From: Raphanus sativus
Taxonomy: Eukaryota; Streptophyta; Magnoliopsida; Brassicales; Brassicaceae
Reading direction: 5' to 3'
Assembly: GCF_000801105.2 (NCBI RefSeq)
Contig: NC_079512.1
Span: 28,723,848 to 28,787,847 of the forward strand
Length of the DNA stretch: 64,000 bases
In this document: positions 51,965-62,897 of the stretch, in pieces
How positions within the stretch are numbered: position 1 is the first letter of the stretch
How the letters are laid out: every line of letters begins with the position of its first letter
The notes under the pieces: model-generated
What the model saw: only the letters and a program-made list of their open reading frames with translations
Told to the model about the DNA's origin: nothing
Database searches by the model: none
Position numbers and translations under genes: made by a program

Positions 51965-52690
51965 CTAGGTGTTTTCCTACACCATGTGTGGTGATGAATT
52001 TTTTAAAAGTTAAATTTTATATTTTAAAATGTAATTTATTAGTATTATATATTTTATTATTTTGACCAATAATTAATATAAATATCACTAATTAAGCATA
52101 AAATTAAGAGAAAATGTTTTTTATTTTAAATTATATTTAAGAATATATATATGTATATATATAAAGTTAAAATCTTAGATAAATAAATTATTTATTTCAT
52201 TTGGTTAAATGTATTAAATCAACTTGTACAAAATTATTATCATATAAAATTGTATAGTTATCAAAAACTAAAACTAAATAATATTTATATAATTTTTAGA
52301 TACCTAAAAGAAACTAATGATATTACGATTTAATTTTTTTTCTAAAAATCAGAAAATTTAGAAAATTTTAGATAATAAAAATTTTATAATTATAAAAGTA
52401 AAATTATATAATATTTCGAAATCCAAAATGTCGTATTTGAATATATTTATTTTAGTGATGATTTATGAGTTATTACCATATTCTACAAAGTTTACCAAAA
52501 ATATAAATCAATACTAAATGTAATATATGAGTTATTGCTATATTCTAAAAAGATTTCCAAAATATATATCATCATTAAATGTAATTGTCCATGTCATATT
52601 TAACCATATGACATGTCATCGATCTTAATAGCCACGTCACAATTTTTTGTGTGAAAACGATTGTAAAGAAGACATGTGGCAAATCACTTC
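51965..52690 (-). mobile_element. Helitron copy B, 3' terminus and body
   Basis: Second 3' terminus: ACACATGGTGT hairpin followed by AGGAAAACACCTAG (CTAG at 51965-51968). Body similar to copy A and extends further at the 5' side through GCCACGTCACAA near 52635. The 5' TC end is not clearly resolved; a candidate near 52760 lacks the expected flanking A. Confidence 0.65.
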
Positions 52691-52998
52691 TCAAATATAG
52701 ACTAAGGAACAACCTCAAAAATAAATTTATTTTATAAAAAAGGAGGTAATATAATTTAGAAGACATGTATTTTTTGTGGATTCACACATGCAATTCAATT
52801 TAAAATATTTTTCGTCTGAATTTGAAAACCAATCAACCTTGTATCCAAAAATCTACACACAAGACACAAATTCATAACACTAATATCAGTGAAAGAAGAA
52901 GATCCATGAGTATCTCTCCTCGTAAAACAAACATTATATTCGAGGTCAGTTTTTCAAAGCTGATCATGTTCACACTCTTGTCTCTCAAAGCATATGGT

Positions 52999-55117
52999 TC
53001 ATGTCAACCGTGAATCTCCTCCCTCTTCGGCAGCCATTGAATCCGATGATGGTTCTGCAGCATCTGGAGAAGACGAGAAAATTAACAACTCAAGACAATA
53101 AACTAAGCATGCGTAATAAAATAACAGAAACGAATTATACGTAACTGGTTTCACTTGGCTTCTCACTCTCACTAGCTGTCGTCATTGTCTCTGATGGTTC
53201 ATCGATAGTTTCCATGTCAATCGTCATTGCGTCATCAACATCTGCTTCTTCTACCTCTGTCATTATCTCATCCTTGTCGCCTCCCACCACTGCTTCAATT
53301 CCATTTGCTGCAGCAGTATTTGTGACTTCCGTTGCTGCTGCGTTTGCATCCTCAATGGTTTGCAATTGTGGGTCTCTACTGATGGATAACATCGAAGTAA
53401 CCAACAGATTCTGCATAGAATCGGAATTTTTTTTTCTTTCAGAATTACATCGAGGAGATATTTATATCACAAATGTATAAAATCACAAATGTAATGATTT
53501 TCAAATCTGTACCTTTTCTAAAGCAAGAGCAAGCTTAGAGAGCTTTGGGTAGATACTCCTTGCAGCCAAAAGGATCTGTTGAAGACAAACAAAACAATAA
53601 GCTCTGTGTAGTAGCTTTTAAAACAATTACGAGAGGAGTCAAACTGATCTTTGATTTTTTAGACTAGGTAGGTTTAGGAACATGATCTATCCACCATTGA
53701 CGTAAATCACGATTAGGAAACGTATCTACTTACCTCACAGAGTCTCTGCAGTGTAAATGGGGGACCTTCGTCGAAACTAAGAAGGGCTGCAAAACAAGAC
53801 GAAAAAACATGCTTTAAACAGAGTTGCAAATGCCCTGACAAAAGTCTCAGCATATGTTTCTCACACTATACGATGACACGCCACTTCATTACATTAACAC
53901 AGGCTACTTTCTTGATTCTTTACAGAGCGTTTATTGATAGCAACTTTGAGGAAAAAGAGGATGAGACAAGTTAAACCCCAAGGCAAACCCTCTTCTCCCA
54001 GTTTCAAACTCTCATGTACAATATTTTTTTGGCATGCAAAGTAAGATTAGTAATAAAGTGAGTAGATATTTGACCTTCATCCAATCGAGTGACGAGTACT
54101 GAATATGTTTCTCCTAAGGCTTCCTTTTGTTGTTCGTCCGTCATCTTTGCCTCAGGATATTCTGAGAGAACCTTTACAACGCACGCACCGTAAAGATAGT
54201 CAGATACTGTCAGTAATCATGGGGATGATATAATAATACGTATTCAAAGCACACACAGCTAGTAATACCTGGAACATACCTTCTTCAACCACCACGAAAG
54301 CATTCCCTTTAGTTTCTCCCAGTCCTGCCTGTAGTAGTAAGTATAACAAGGTAGTCAACTAGATGTAGGTAGCAAGCAATACAGAGAGATGAGAGACCCT
54401 AAAAAAAACCTAGAATTACTCAGAAAAATAAAGCCACTTGTCAATCCACTTAAACTCTATGCAGCAAATAATACAAAACCGATAAGATGCCAGTTTTTAT
54501 TTTTAAAGTAGAGAATTAATAAACCAGGCGTGCTCATAGATGTGGAATTTACCAGAACTTTCCGGTAGACGCTACTGCTTGTAATGTGCACTTTACTTCT
54601 TCCTCTGGCATTTCTGGTTCCTGCACAGCCACTCTGCAGCAAAAAAACAAGAATCAACCTGTTTCAGAAGAGCACAGACTTGTGACCTCTATCATCTTGC
54701 AACCAAAGCAGGCCTACGGTGACCTGAGTGTTGTTCTTCCATTATAGGTCACCATGATATCAATGCAACCAACCAACCAACCAGTATATATACAAAGCTT
54801 AAAATCAGATCTAGACCTAGACCAAATACACACAGAGGTGTACTCGCCGATTCGATTCGATTCGAAACGAAACAATTTTGGTTTCATTATACATAATATT
54901 AACTAACTCAAGCACATATATATATATATATATATACACTTTGGGGTTGAGAGTAGTAATCAAGAGCACAAGTAAGCAAGCGAGAGTGATTCGGAAGAAG
55001 GGAAAGCAAAACGTACGGATGCTCGGGAAGTAGGGCGTTATCCTGCCGTGGAGCACCGTCACTGGGAGGAGGGAGGGAGGAGGGAGTTTCATGATCCGAT
55101 GATGATTGCATCTCCAT
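52999..55117 (-). CDS. PP4 regulatory subunit 2-related protein
   Basis: AT5G17070-like protein related to PP4R2, a regulatory subunit of protein phosphatase 4 (DNA-damage and centrosome functions in other eukaryotes). Exons: 55017-55117, 54553-54633, 54280-54328, 54075-54171, 53734-53786, 53513-53575, 53141-53410 and a last exon about 52999-53065. The first seven give 238 codons in phase. The PP4R2-like core (residues 35-145) includes TLQAVASTGKFWQDWEKLKGML, SVLVTRLDEALLSFDEGPPFTLQRLCEILLAARSIYPKLSKLALALEKNLL spread over exons 2-7. The C-terminal region is acidic (Glu/Asp/Thr). The final splice is ambiguous: donor TAC|GTATAA keeps phase 0 but gives a basic tail, while a donor four bases earlier gives the more family-like acidic tail NAAEPSSDSMAAEEGGDS. 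Confidence 0.85.
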
Positions 55118-55600
55118 TTCTGGCTCCTTCAATCTCCCAATAATATCCCTAGAACCAACTCCTGAACGCCGATTGATGAAGCAAGAGTTTTCAATTTTGC
55201 CCCGACCCGACCCGACCCCACCGCAAATTTAATTTTCTACTCTTTAAGCTGCCATAGAGTACACTCTTTATTCCCAAAAAAAAAAAAAGAGTGCTAGCTC
55301 TCATTCAATTTTTTCACACATATTTCTTTGTCAACTATGAAATTATTAGGACTAAGACTAATAACTAACACATAATTTTTTCTGGTTATTCCCTAAATAA
55401 ACCCATATATATATTTTTTTTTAAAATAACTTGATTCATTATTTTATGTACAAAGTGTTGGAGGAGACTTGATTTAAACCTTCATTTTAAAATAGAAAAT
55501 GAAGTATAATAAAAAATATGCTCTTATTATATGTATTTGTTTTTTTTTTCTACTCAAGATATAATCTGGGATTAAAAAAATATCAGTCGAATAATTTTAG

Positions 55601-55696
55601 AACACCACCAGTTTACCAAGATAATCTAAACTAATCTGTTAGCTATGGAACACCACCAGTTTACCAAGATAATCTAAACTAATCTATTAGCTATAG
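55601..55696. repeat. 48-bp tandem duplication
   Basis: Units 55601-55648 and 55649-55696 are adjacent and differ at two positions. Intergenic. Confidence 0.93.
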
Positions 55697-55894
55697 AATA
55701 AAATTTTTTTGACAAAAAGCTATATAATAATATATTTTATATAATTATTAATTAGTTAATTAATATTTTTAAAAAATATTATAGATTGACAAGTGGCTAA
55801 TGAATTCTTAAAAATATCTTACTAATTCTCGTTTTTTCTTTTTACTAATTCTCGTTGAAAATATGGTTCTCATCTTTTCTCTATCTTTTCATTT

Positions 55895-55896
<2 letters not shown>

Positions 55897-55931
<35 letters not shown>
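55897..55931. repeat. (TA)n microsatellite
   Basis: About 17 uninterrupted TA units in AT-rich spacer. Confidence 0.9.
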
Positions 55932-55933
<2 letters not shown>

Positions 55934-56203
55934 TGAGAAGTTTTTTTTGAAAAAAATATTTCAATAACAGTTTGTGTAATATAAATGATTTAGAATATCT
56001 TCAATAGGGTTAAGTCTTACTTCAATTCAATTCTATTTTGGAAAAAAGTGATAACAAAAATAGTTAAACTACTTCATTTTTAACTTAGTTACATGGTTTG
56101 ACTTTTTCGAGTGTTTTTTTTTTGTTAAAGCGGTTCTTGTTTTAGGTGCAAGACATTGTTTTAACTTCCTTTTTTGAAATTACCATCAATACAAATGTGG
56201 TTT

Positions 56204-59003
56204 TTAATTTAAAATGCTCACAACTGCATCCAACAATCCTTTAAAATTCTCAACAGAACTTCCTTTCGCAGAGACAGCTTGATGCGCTTGATCTCTAAGC
56301 TTCTTAGCATTTCCCTTCATCTTCATACCATCATCTTGAACCAAAACTTGATCCAAACACTTCTCGAATCCATCTCTCGTAAAGACTCCATCAACAATCG
56401 TCACTCCAATCTCCCACACAGCTTCCACTGCTCTTCCGTTGAGTCTATGATCACCAAAAACGGTCTGCAAATCATCGGTACACCTTCAGACACACTCTCC
56501 AGCACGGAGTTCCATCCACAGTGCGTCACAAACACACCTGTTGCTTCGTGTTTCAGCAGTTCAACTTGTGGAGCCCATGGAACCACTATCCCTTGCTCTC
56601 TTGTTCGTTCCAAAAACCCTTTTGGTAATTGAGCCATGTTCTTCTCCTTAAGCGACCAAACAAACGGCACTTTGCTCGATTGCAACCCTTCTGCTATCGC
56701 CACAAGCTCTCCGGGAGGCGGTGTCGCGACTGTACCAAAGCTAATGTAAGCTACAGAAGCAGTCCCCTGCTTCTCCATCCAAGCTAAACAGCCGTGAGGA
56801 TCATGCACTTGTGTATCTGATTGTGAGACAGATGATAACAGCGCGAGAGGACCAATGTTAAGGTAACGTTTCAACTCTGACTTGAGGTTATTCGTCAGTG
56901 TATTATCTAACTCTTCAAATGAATTGAGGAAAACCGCATCGGCACGAGGTAAAGCAAGACCCATTTGGTGTAACGTGTCTGAGAAAACAGAGTCTAAATT
57001 CCCAAACACAACATCTTCTGGTGTGTCTTTAACTCTGATCTTCTCCATCCCTGAGATAAACCCTAGTGTCTCCTCCATACACCCATCTACTTCTGTAGAA
57101 GGAATCAGAATCATTACCACAAGTATATATATACATTAACATTATGTAATTAAACTAGAACGAAACTAAAAAATCAACTCGGCCGAATGGAACAATCACA
57201 AATCAAACCAAATTAGAACGAACCAAAAATAATCTAAACCGAAATAAAACCGAACCAAACTAAACAAAAACCAAATTAAACTAATCTGGATAAAATTTTC
57301 TTAAACCCAAATAAACAAAACCGAATCCAAACTGAACATTCTTTTAACTAAATAATCTATCTATCTTATTAAATTAAAGTAAAAATAGAGCTAACATTTT
57401 CTCAACAATTTAATACACTTTTCCCTCCTTTTTCTCATCCTAAAAACTATTAATTTTGCAACAAGTAAACAAACAATTAATTTGTTTGGTTGTACCCATA
57501 ATAACCAAGTGACAAGTAAACAAAAAAAGATCTAAACCAGACTTTTTTCCTTTACGTAATTAAATCTGATTGCCTTTATAGAATATATGTTTAACGATAA
57601 TGATAATCATGGTTGTGCCGATCAAACTTTATTCGTCATAAATTAGTTAAATTTTAAAAGTTACGCATGTGTTTTCAAAAGAAAAACTGTTACAACTCTT
57701 TTGAGTCTTGTCTCATCTTTACATTAATATATTATTGTCAAATTGATATATTTACAAATATATTAGCCTATTTTGAATGTGTTATATTGTATAAATATGT
57801 TGAACAAAAAATATTGTATAGATTTAAGGTTTGTATATTTATGCAAAACTGTAAAACCTACTTCCAATCTATATGTATTTAAATTAAAATATATGATACA
57901 TTGTGTTCTAATTATCAAACTTCAAATTTAACATACTAGAATCATGTTATGTGTTTTTGTGTTGAAGGTAAATAGTCTATTTTTTTAGCACACACATAAA
58001 AATAGTGACAAGTATTTAGTTATTTGTTTAAATTAATATTTTAAAATTTTATAATTGCAAATAAAATTAACATATAAATAATTATTTAATTTAGATGTAA
58101 AGTATACATGTGAATAGTTGATTTTTAATGCAATATAATTTTTTTTGTCAACAATGCAATATTATATTTATATGAGTTATTTCACACATATATATGTTCA
58201 TTTATATAATAATAAAATAAATATATAATCAAATTATCATTTATAACAATAAATAAAACAACAGCTGGTAACTTATTCAGTTCTTATGTTTAAATTTCAA
58301 ACAAGCCTTTACAAATATGGTAACTATTAAACATATTAACGACTAATCACTTAGGAAAATATTAATGTATATAAAAATTAAATCTAACCGTTCGGACTAA
58401 GTTCTTTTTTTTGTTAAAGGGTTTAAAGTTCGGAATAAGTTCTAATAGTCTTCTATTTGCTATGGACCGGACCAAAAACACAAGTGGTAGTTTGGTGTTT
58501 TTTTTATTATTACCATTCACACATACGGCATCTCTGATGAGATCTGTATAGAGATGAACAGACATCGAGTTTGGTCCTCCTGCCCAAAACACAACCCATT
58601 TCGCCTTCATCTCTGCCGCCATATCCGACGCGAACCAGAAGAACGCATCCGTTAACATGCATGTTACTTTCTTACCGACATCACTCTCCGCTGACGCGAT
58701 CGCTTTTCGGAAAATTTCAGGCGCCGCTACGAGAAACAGCTCAACCGCCTCCTGTGGTCTCCGGGAGAACACGTGTCCCTCCGGATCGCAGTCGGCGACG
58801 TCATGGACTCGAATGTTCGATGGAAGATCTGAGGGGATCAATGAGGAGTTGGATCGAGCGGTGTTGAAGAAGGAGAAGAGTGTGGTGGGAGAGGCGGAGG
58901 CGAGACGGCGCGTTACGGCGAGGAGAGGAGCGGCGTGCGTGCCGTAGGGGAAAGCGAGAATGGCTACGTGGGAGTCTGTGGTTGGCTGGTTGGTGTTGGC
59001 CAT
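56204..59003 (-). pseudogene. UGT78D2-like glycosyltransferase, frameshifted
   Basis: Second copy of the flavonoid glycosyltransferase. Exon 1 58514-59003 and exon 2 56204-57092 follow the same structure as copy A and sum to one base less than 460 codons. A T run on the minus strand (56456-56460) has five bases where copy A has six, so the frame breaks inside the PSPG box after MICRPF and stops at 56401. The remaining frame to 56204 (88 residues) is still well conserved with copy A (RLNGRAVEAVWEIG). The PSPG box would end GDH rather than GDQ. The substrate-binding N-terminus and start context are intact. Either a young pseudogene or a homopolymer sequencing error in a live gene. Intron 1 has grown to 1.4 kb. 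Confidence 0.88.
57093..58513 (-). other. Expanded intron of UGT copy B
   Basis: 1421-bp intron against 197 bp in copy A. The ends are homologous to copy A (ATCATTACCACAA near 57110; AACACAAGTGGTAGTTT near 58480). The inserted middle is AT-rich, with AACCGAACC-type words at 57160-57320, and shows no coding capacity. A short stretch near 57330-57360 resembles the middle of the copy A intron. Confidence 0.7.
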
Positions 59004-61068
59004 GTTTGTGAGTAAAATGAAGGAGACAAGAGACTACAGCAATAAATAGGAGAATGGAATGGCTGAGTAATAAAGCTCGTGATGGAGGTTGGTTGGTAAC
59101 ACTCTCTCGTTGATATTTTGGATGTTTCACAGGTAATATTGATTTAAAAAAAACTAAAAGTATTAGAATAAGTGGAGTAAGATAAACATTGTTTTTTTCA
59201 TTGGTTTTCATTAATTTTAATGATTTAGTATTTATTTTTAATTAAATTATAAAAATATTAATACTAAATTGGTTAGAAACCACACTGGGAAGATACTTCC
59301 CGTTAATAATGTTTTTATATGTTTAACGTAAAACAATATATCATATTATATATAAGATTATTTTTTGATAATAATATATAAGATTATTTGACATTTTGTT
59401 ATTTCAAATTGGTTAAAAATAAGATATTTATTTCCTTGTTAGTCAATGATTTTGTGAAAAAACGTTTCTTCGTTTGTACATATATATTTCATAAAAACTG
59501 TTATACTATTTTCTTCTAACACGAGATTTGTTATCTATTTTAAAATAACAAATATTTCAAACCAAAAAAAAAGTAATTATAATTTCAGAAGAGGAAATGA
59601 AATGTCTGTAGTACAAAAAGTAGCATGAGTACGTGGTTAATGTTGAGCTTCTCGATGAAAATGCTACATGTGTTTTGTATGGGAGATCTCTTTGTATGGC
59701 CCCTCTATGATAGAGTAATATAAAAATAAACAGGAGTACGTAACTAGAATTATGTTGTTGTGGGTAGGTAAAATTTGTGGTTCACATGAACCGACAGCTT
59801 TGATTACAGTATCTACAAATTATTGATTGATCCTATTATGGTTGCATATTAAATCAAATAACATAATCGTAAATAAATGATTCTAACTATATTAACCATT
59901 TAATGTATTTATTTATAAATTAAAATAATATTTTATGTCAAATAAAATGTACTTATATTTGAATTAGATAGATATGTCACTATATTTTGTATATTCCAAA
60001 TAAATTATACTTCTATGTTTAGTTTTAAGGATAATAAAATTAAAATTTATTTGTTGTATTCTTATAATTCAAATATACATGGTAACTATATTAATCATCA
60101 AACTATTTAACATAAATTTAAAAATAACTATATGTTTTAATAAAAAATATAGTTTATACTTTATATGTTAATAGGAGTAATAATATGCATAAATATTATA
60201 TAAAATTTAAAGTTGCATGTCACATTTTAAATAAATATGTTTAATCTTATTTTAAAACATTTATTAAAAATAATCTGGTTAGGAAATAATATGGTAAAGA
60301 TAACCATAAATTTGGATTTATAAATAATTTAACAAAGCAAAGGAATTGTTGTTAATTAATTAATAGTTATTATTCAAATAGACAAAGTGTTATTTAGAAA
60401 AAACTTTAGTTTTAACAGAATAAATACTTATGATTTAAAATTTTCACTTTTAGAGTATTTTTAGCGCCAACATAAATAAACGGTAGAATAATACTATTTA
60501 ATAAATTACTAGAAATTGACAAGTGGCTGATGATTCAGAAAATGTCTTATAAATTCTAATTTGAAATTTATGGTCCACTCTTTTTCTATTTTTTCATTTA
60601 TTTATTTTTAAATTACCCTTATATATTCTGTAATGGAAATGAGGCTACTAATTACATAGAGATAAATGGTACTGACTAGCCAGCAAAATAGCTTGGAACA
60701 CATATATGTAGCTTAGTTACATGAATAAATATTCAACGCTAAGGGTATGATTATTGCAGAGTTCTTAGAGTAAAATTTTTATCGTAATATAAGAAGCGTT
60801 TCTTAATTTTAACTAAGAAAAAATTAAGAAACCGTTTTTTAAATAAGATATTTAATCTGAGTTTAGATGAGGTCACATGAAAATTATACTTAGTTTTCAG
60901 AATTATAGAGATGGAAGAGCTTTCCCAATTTTGCTCTTTAATTTGCAGTTTGATTCAAACCAAAAGTATTATTACAAAAAGGAAACACATGTTTCTTTTC
61001 TTTTTTCCTTTTTCTGTTTGAGACAACAACAAAAGAAAAAGATACGCATTTTTTGAATCGCCAGACTA
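59004..61068. other. AT-rich spacer upstream of UGT copy B
   Basis: Promoter of UGT copy B with ACCAACCAACC (59088-59098, minus strand) and homology to copy A up to about 59795. Beyond this the DNA is AT-rich without genes; a 13-bp perfect palindrome lies at 60798-60832. Confidence 0.5.
60798..60832. repeat. Perfect inverted repeat (13-bp arms, 9-nt loop)
   Basis: GTTTCTTAATTTT at 60798-60810 pairs with AAAATTAAGAAAC at 60820-60832. The surrounding words resemble MITE debris, but no termini or target duplication were found. Confidence 0.7.
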
Positions 61069-62290
61069 CTACTCTGCAATATGATTATTACCAGGCAACA
61101 TCTGCAATGTTGTTCTGTTGTTACTGCTTTTTATAGAGAGTTCCTTCACCATCTTCACAAGTTGCCTCATGCTAACATCTTTCAAGTTCTCTTCATCGAA
61201 CTCCACCTTCTTCTTCTTCTGTTTCTTAGCCTCAGCTTTGATCTCTCCATTGTCACTAACATTCACCATCATCTCCATGTTGTTCTCCTTGTTATTGTTG
61301 TCGACACTGACCAGCTTCATAGCCGAGTTCTTTGATGTGGTTGTTGCTGATTTGTTTGGTCTTGGAAACTGAGCAGAGATTGATTCTGGTGCGAATGGAG
61401 ATACTGGAGCTGCTTTGACTTTAGCCTCTTCAAGCAGATGAGAAGGAGACGTTGGAGCAGTTACAGAACCTTCTAATTCAGATAGAATCATCTCTTCTTC
61501 AGCGATATCAGATCCCTGTACGGCTTGGTTTGAATCGGCTTCAGAGACTGTGCCATCTGAGTCAACACCAGAACCATCATCTTCTGGTTCAGTTGCTGAA
61601 TCACCATCAGGTTGGTCTACCCCTCTTTCTTCATGGAAAGTAATCACTTTCTCAGGCTCTGGATCATTCTCCTGGATTGCTTGTTCTATCTCAAGTTGGT
61701 CGACTTGTCCTAAACTTTCAAAAGCTTGAATGTCCGACTCTGAAAAAACATTTTTATTTTATAATATATGTAAACAAGAAAAATGGTTTAAAGCCATGTT
61801 CGTTTGTTTAACGCTGCATTTACGGCGGCGACCACAAATTAACAAACAAAAAACGGAAATTTACGCACAGCGTCCTTATACAGCTCCCTCCGGCGACTAC
61901 CGCACTCATCTTTTCCTTGTTTTCCGTGTCGTCGTATTTATCAATAAAAATGGTTTAAGTGTACTTTATTCGTTGTATACCTTTATGATCATTGTCTGTC
62001 TCGGTGTTGGCATTTTTCAAGACAGGAATCTCATCAAGATCAACACAATTCTCAAGATCTATAGTCTCCTGATCGTTGTCATTCTTATTGGAACCTTCCT
62101 CACAAACAGCTTCTTCATTAGTCTGTAATTTTTCTTCTTGTTTGTCTCCTTGGACTAAACTATTCTCTGATTCTGCGAAAGAGCCACATGGTTTAGAAAT
62201 GCAAAAACAAGAGAACAGCAGGCAACGTTGTTGGTATATGAATGCTTGCGTTACCTTTTTCATCACTTTGAAACAGATTTGCACCAAAGT
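61069..62290 (-). CDS. Aspartate/glutamate-rich protein, AT5G17160-like (5' end unresolved)
   Basis: Three exons can be traced: one ending at 62255 (start unclear, at most about 62290), 61981-62172 and 61069-61739. Together they encode about 300 residues dominated by Glu, Asp, Ser and Gln. The C-terminus has a basic run AKKQKKKKVEFDEENL and the conserved tail SMRQLVKMVKELSIKSSNNRTTLQML, which I recall from the Arabidopsis aspartic/glutamic acid-rich protein AT5G17160. No domain of known activity; a basic NLS-like patch suggests the nucleus. I find no convincing initiator Met: upstream of the first traced exon the frame is closed by TAA after a possible acceptor TTAAG. The gene may be 5' truncated, or the first exons may lie further right. 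Intron 2 holds a 154-bp insertion. Confidence 0.65.
61779..61958. repeat. 13-bp direct repeat flanking a 154-bp insertion
   Basis: AAAAATGGTTTAA occurs at 61779-61791 and 61946-61958. The 154 bp between are clearly more GC-rich than the rest of the intron (ACGGCGGCGACC, CCTCCGGCGACTACC). This looks like a small insertion with a long target-site duplication, or a local duplication; no terminal inverted repeats seen. Confidence 0.6.
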
Positions 62291-62897
62291 ATATTTTCAC
62301 TTAACCAGTACAAAACTCCTAATCGTTTCATAACCACCATTCAGTACACCATTGCTACCGGAAACGTTACAAATAATCATTAAATTCCTTTTAGAACACA
62401 AGTCAAACGATATAGTAACTTTAGTTACATTATTCACCGTTTATGGAGCATGCATATAAAAATCCCACACAAAGGTATTCAGATGCCTTTAACGAATGCT
62501 GCTTTTCAGTTTTAATGTTATGATTTCTCAATACACATTACACAAATAAATACCAAAAAGGCTACAACCACTTCTAGAGGTTGATGTGCCATACTGTATT
62601 CCTCGAACACTCCAGTTCCATTTCATAACTTAATTGCTTCTGATATTTATATATAGATGCCCAAATAAACAAAATTACATATAGTCGCATTAAGTACAAA
62701 GTATCATTGAGATAAACGGGAGAGGATAACTTCATTCAACACATAGATCTGCAAATTAGATAAAATATTAGACATGAAACGAAACACAAGACAAATAACA
62801 AGCTCATATATACGCACTGAACTTTTTCTCTTCTTAACCAAAATTCAACGTTGACAAATAAATGTGTACTTACCTAGCTAATAATGAGAGTTCGGAT
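62291..62897. other. Spacer between acidic protein and cystatin-like gene
   Basis: About 600 bp; should hold the 3' UTR of the cystatin-like gene and the promoter of the acidic gene. No exon of the acidic gene recognised here. Confidence 0.4.

Larger units (their letters stand above)
55118..56203. other. AT-rich spacer, PP4R2 to UGT copy B
   Basis: PP4R2 promoter on the right of its ATG, then AT-rich DNA with a 48-bp tandem duplication (55601-55696), a (TA)n run (55897-55931) and a dispersed-repeat segment at 55770-55900 that resembles 60500-60610. From about 56090 it is the 3' flank of duplicated UGT copy B. Confidence 0.5.
56090..59795. repeat. Segmental duplication, copy B (UGT with flanks)
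   Basis: Same-orientation partner of 48135-50427. It is about 1.4 kb longer mainly because the UGT intron is expanded (57093-58513 against 197 bp in copy A). Confidence 0.85.

Noticed and set aside
52751..52760. 5' TC end of Helitron copy B at 52760
   Set aside because: The flanking base is not the expected A and the following bases do not match the usual 5' consensus.
54896..54942. Open frames through a (TA)n stretch near the PP4R2 start
   Set aside because: Ile/Tyr repeats from a microsatellite in intron 1; the spliced frame explains the region.
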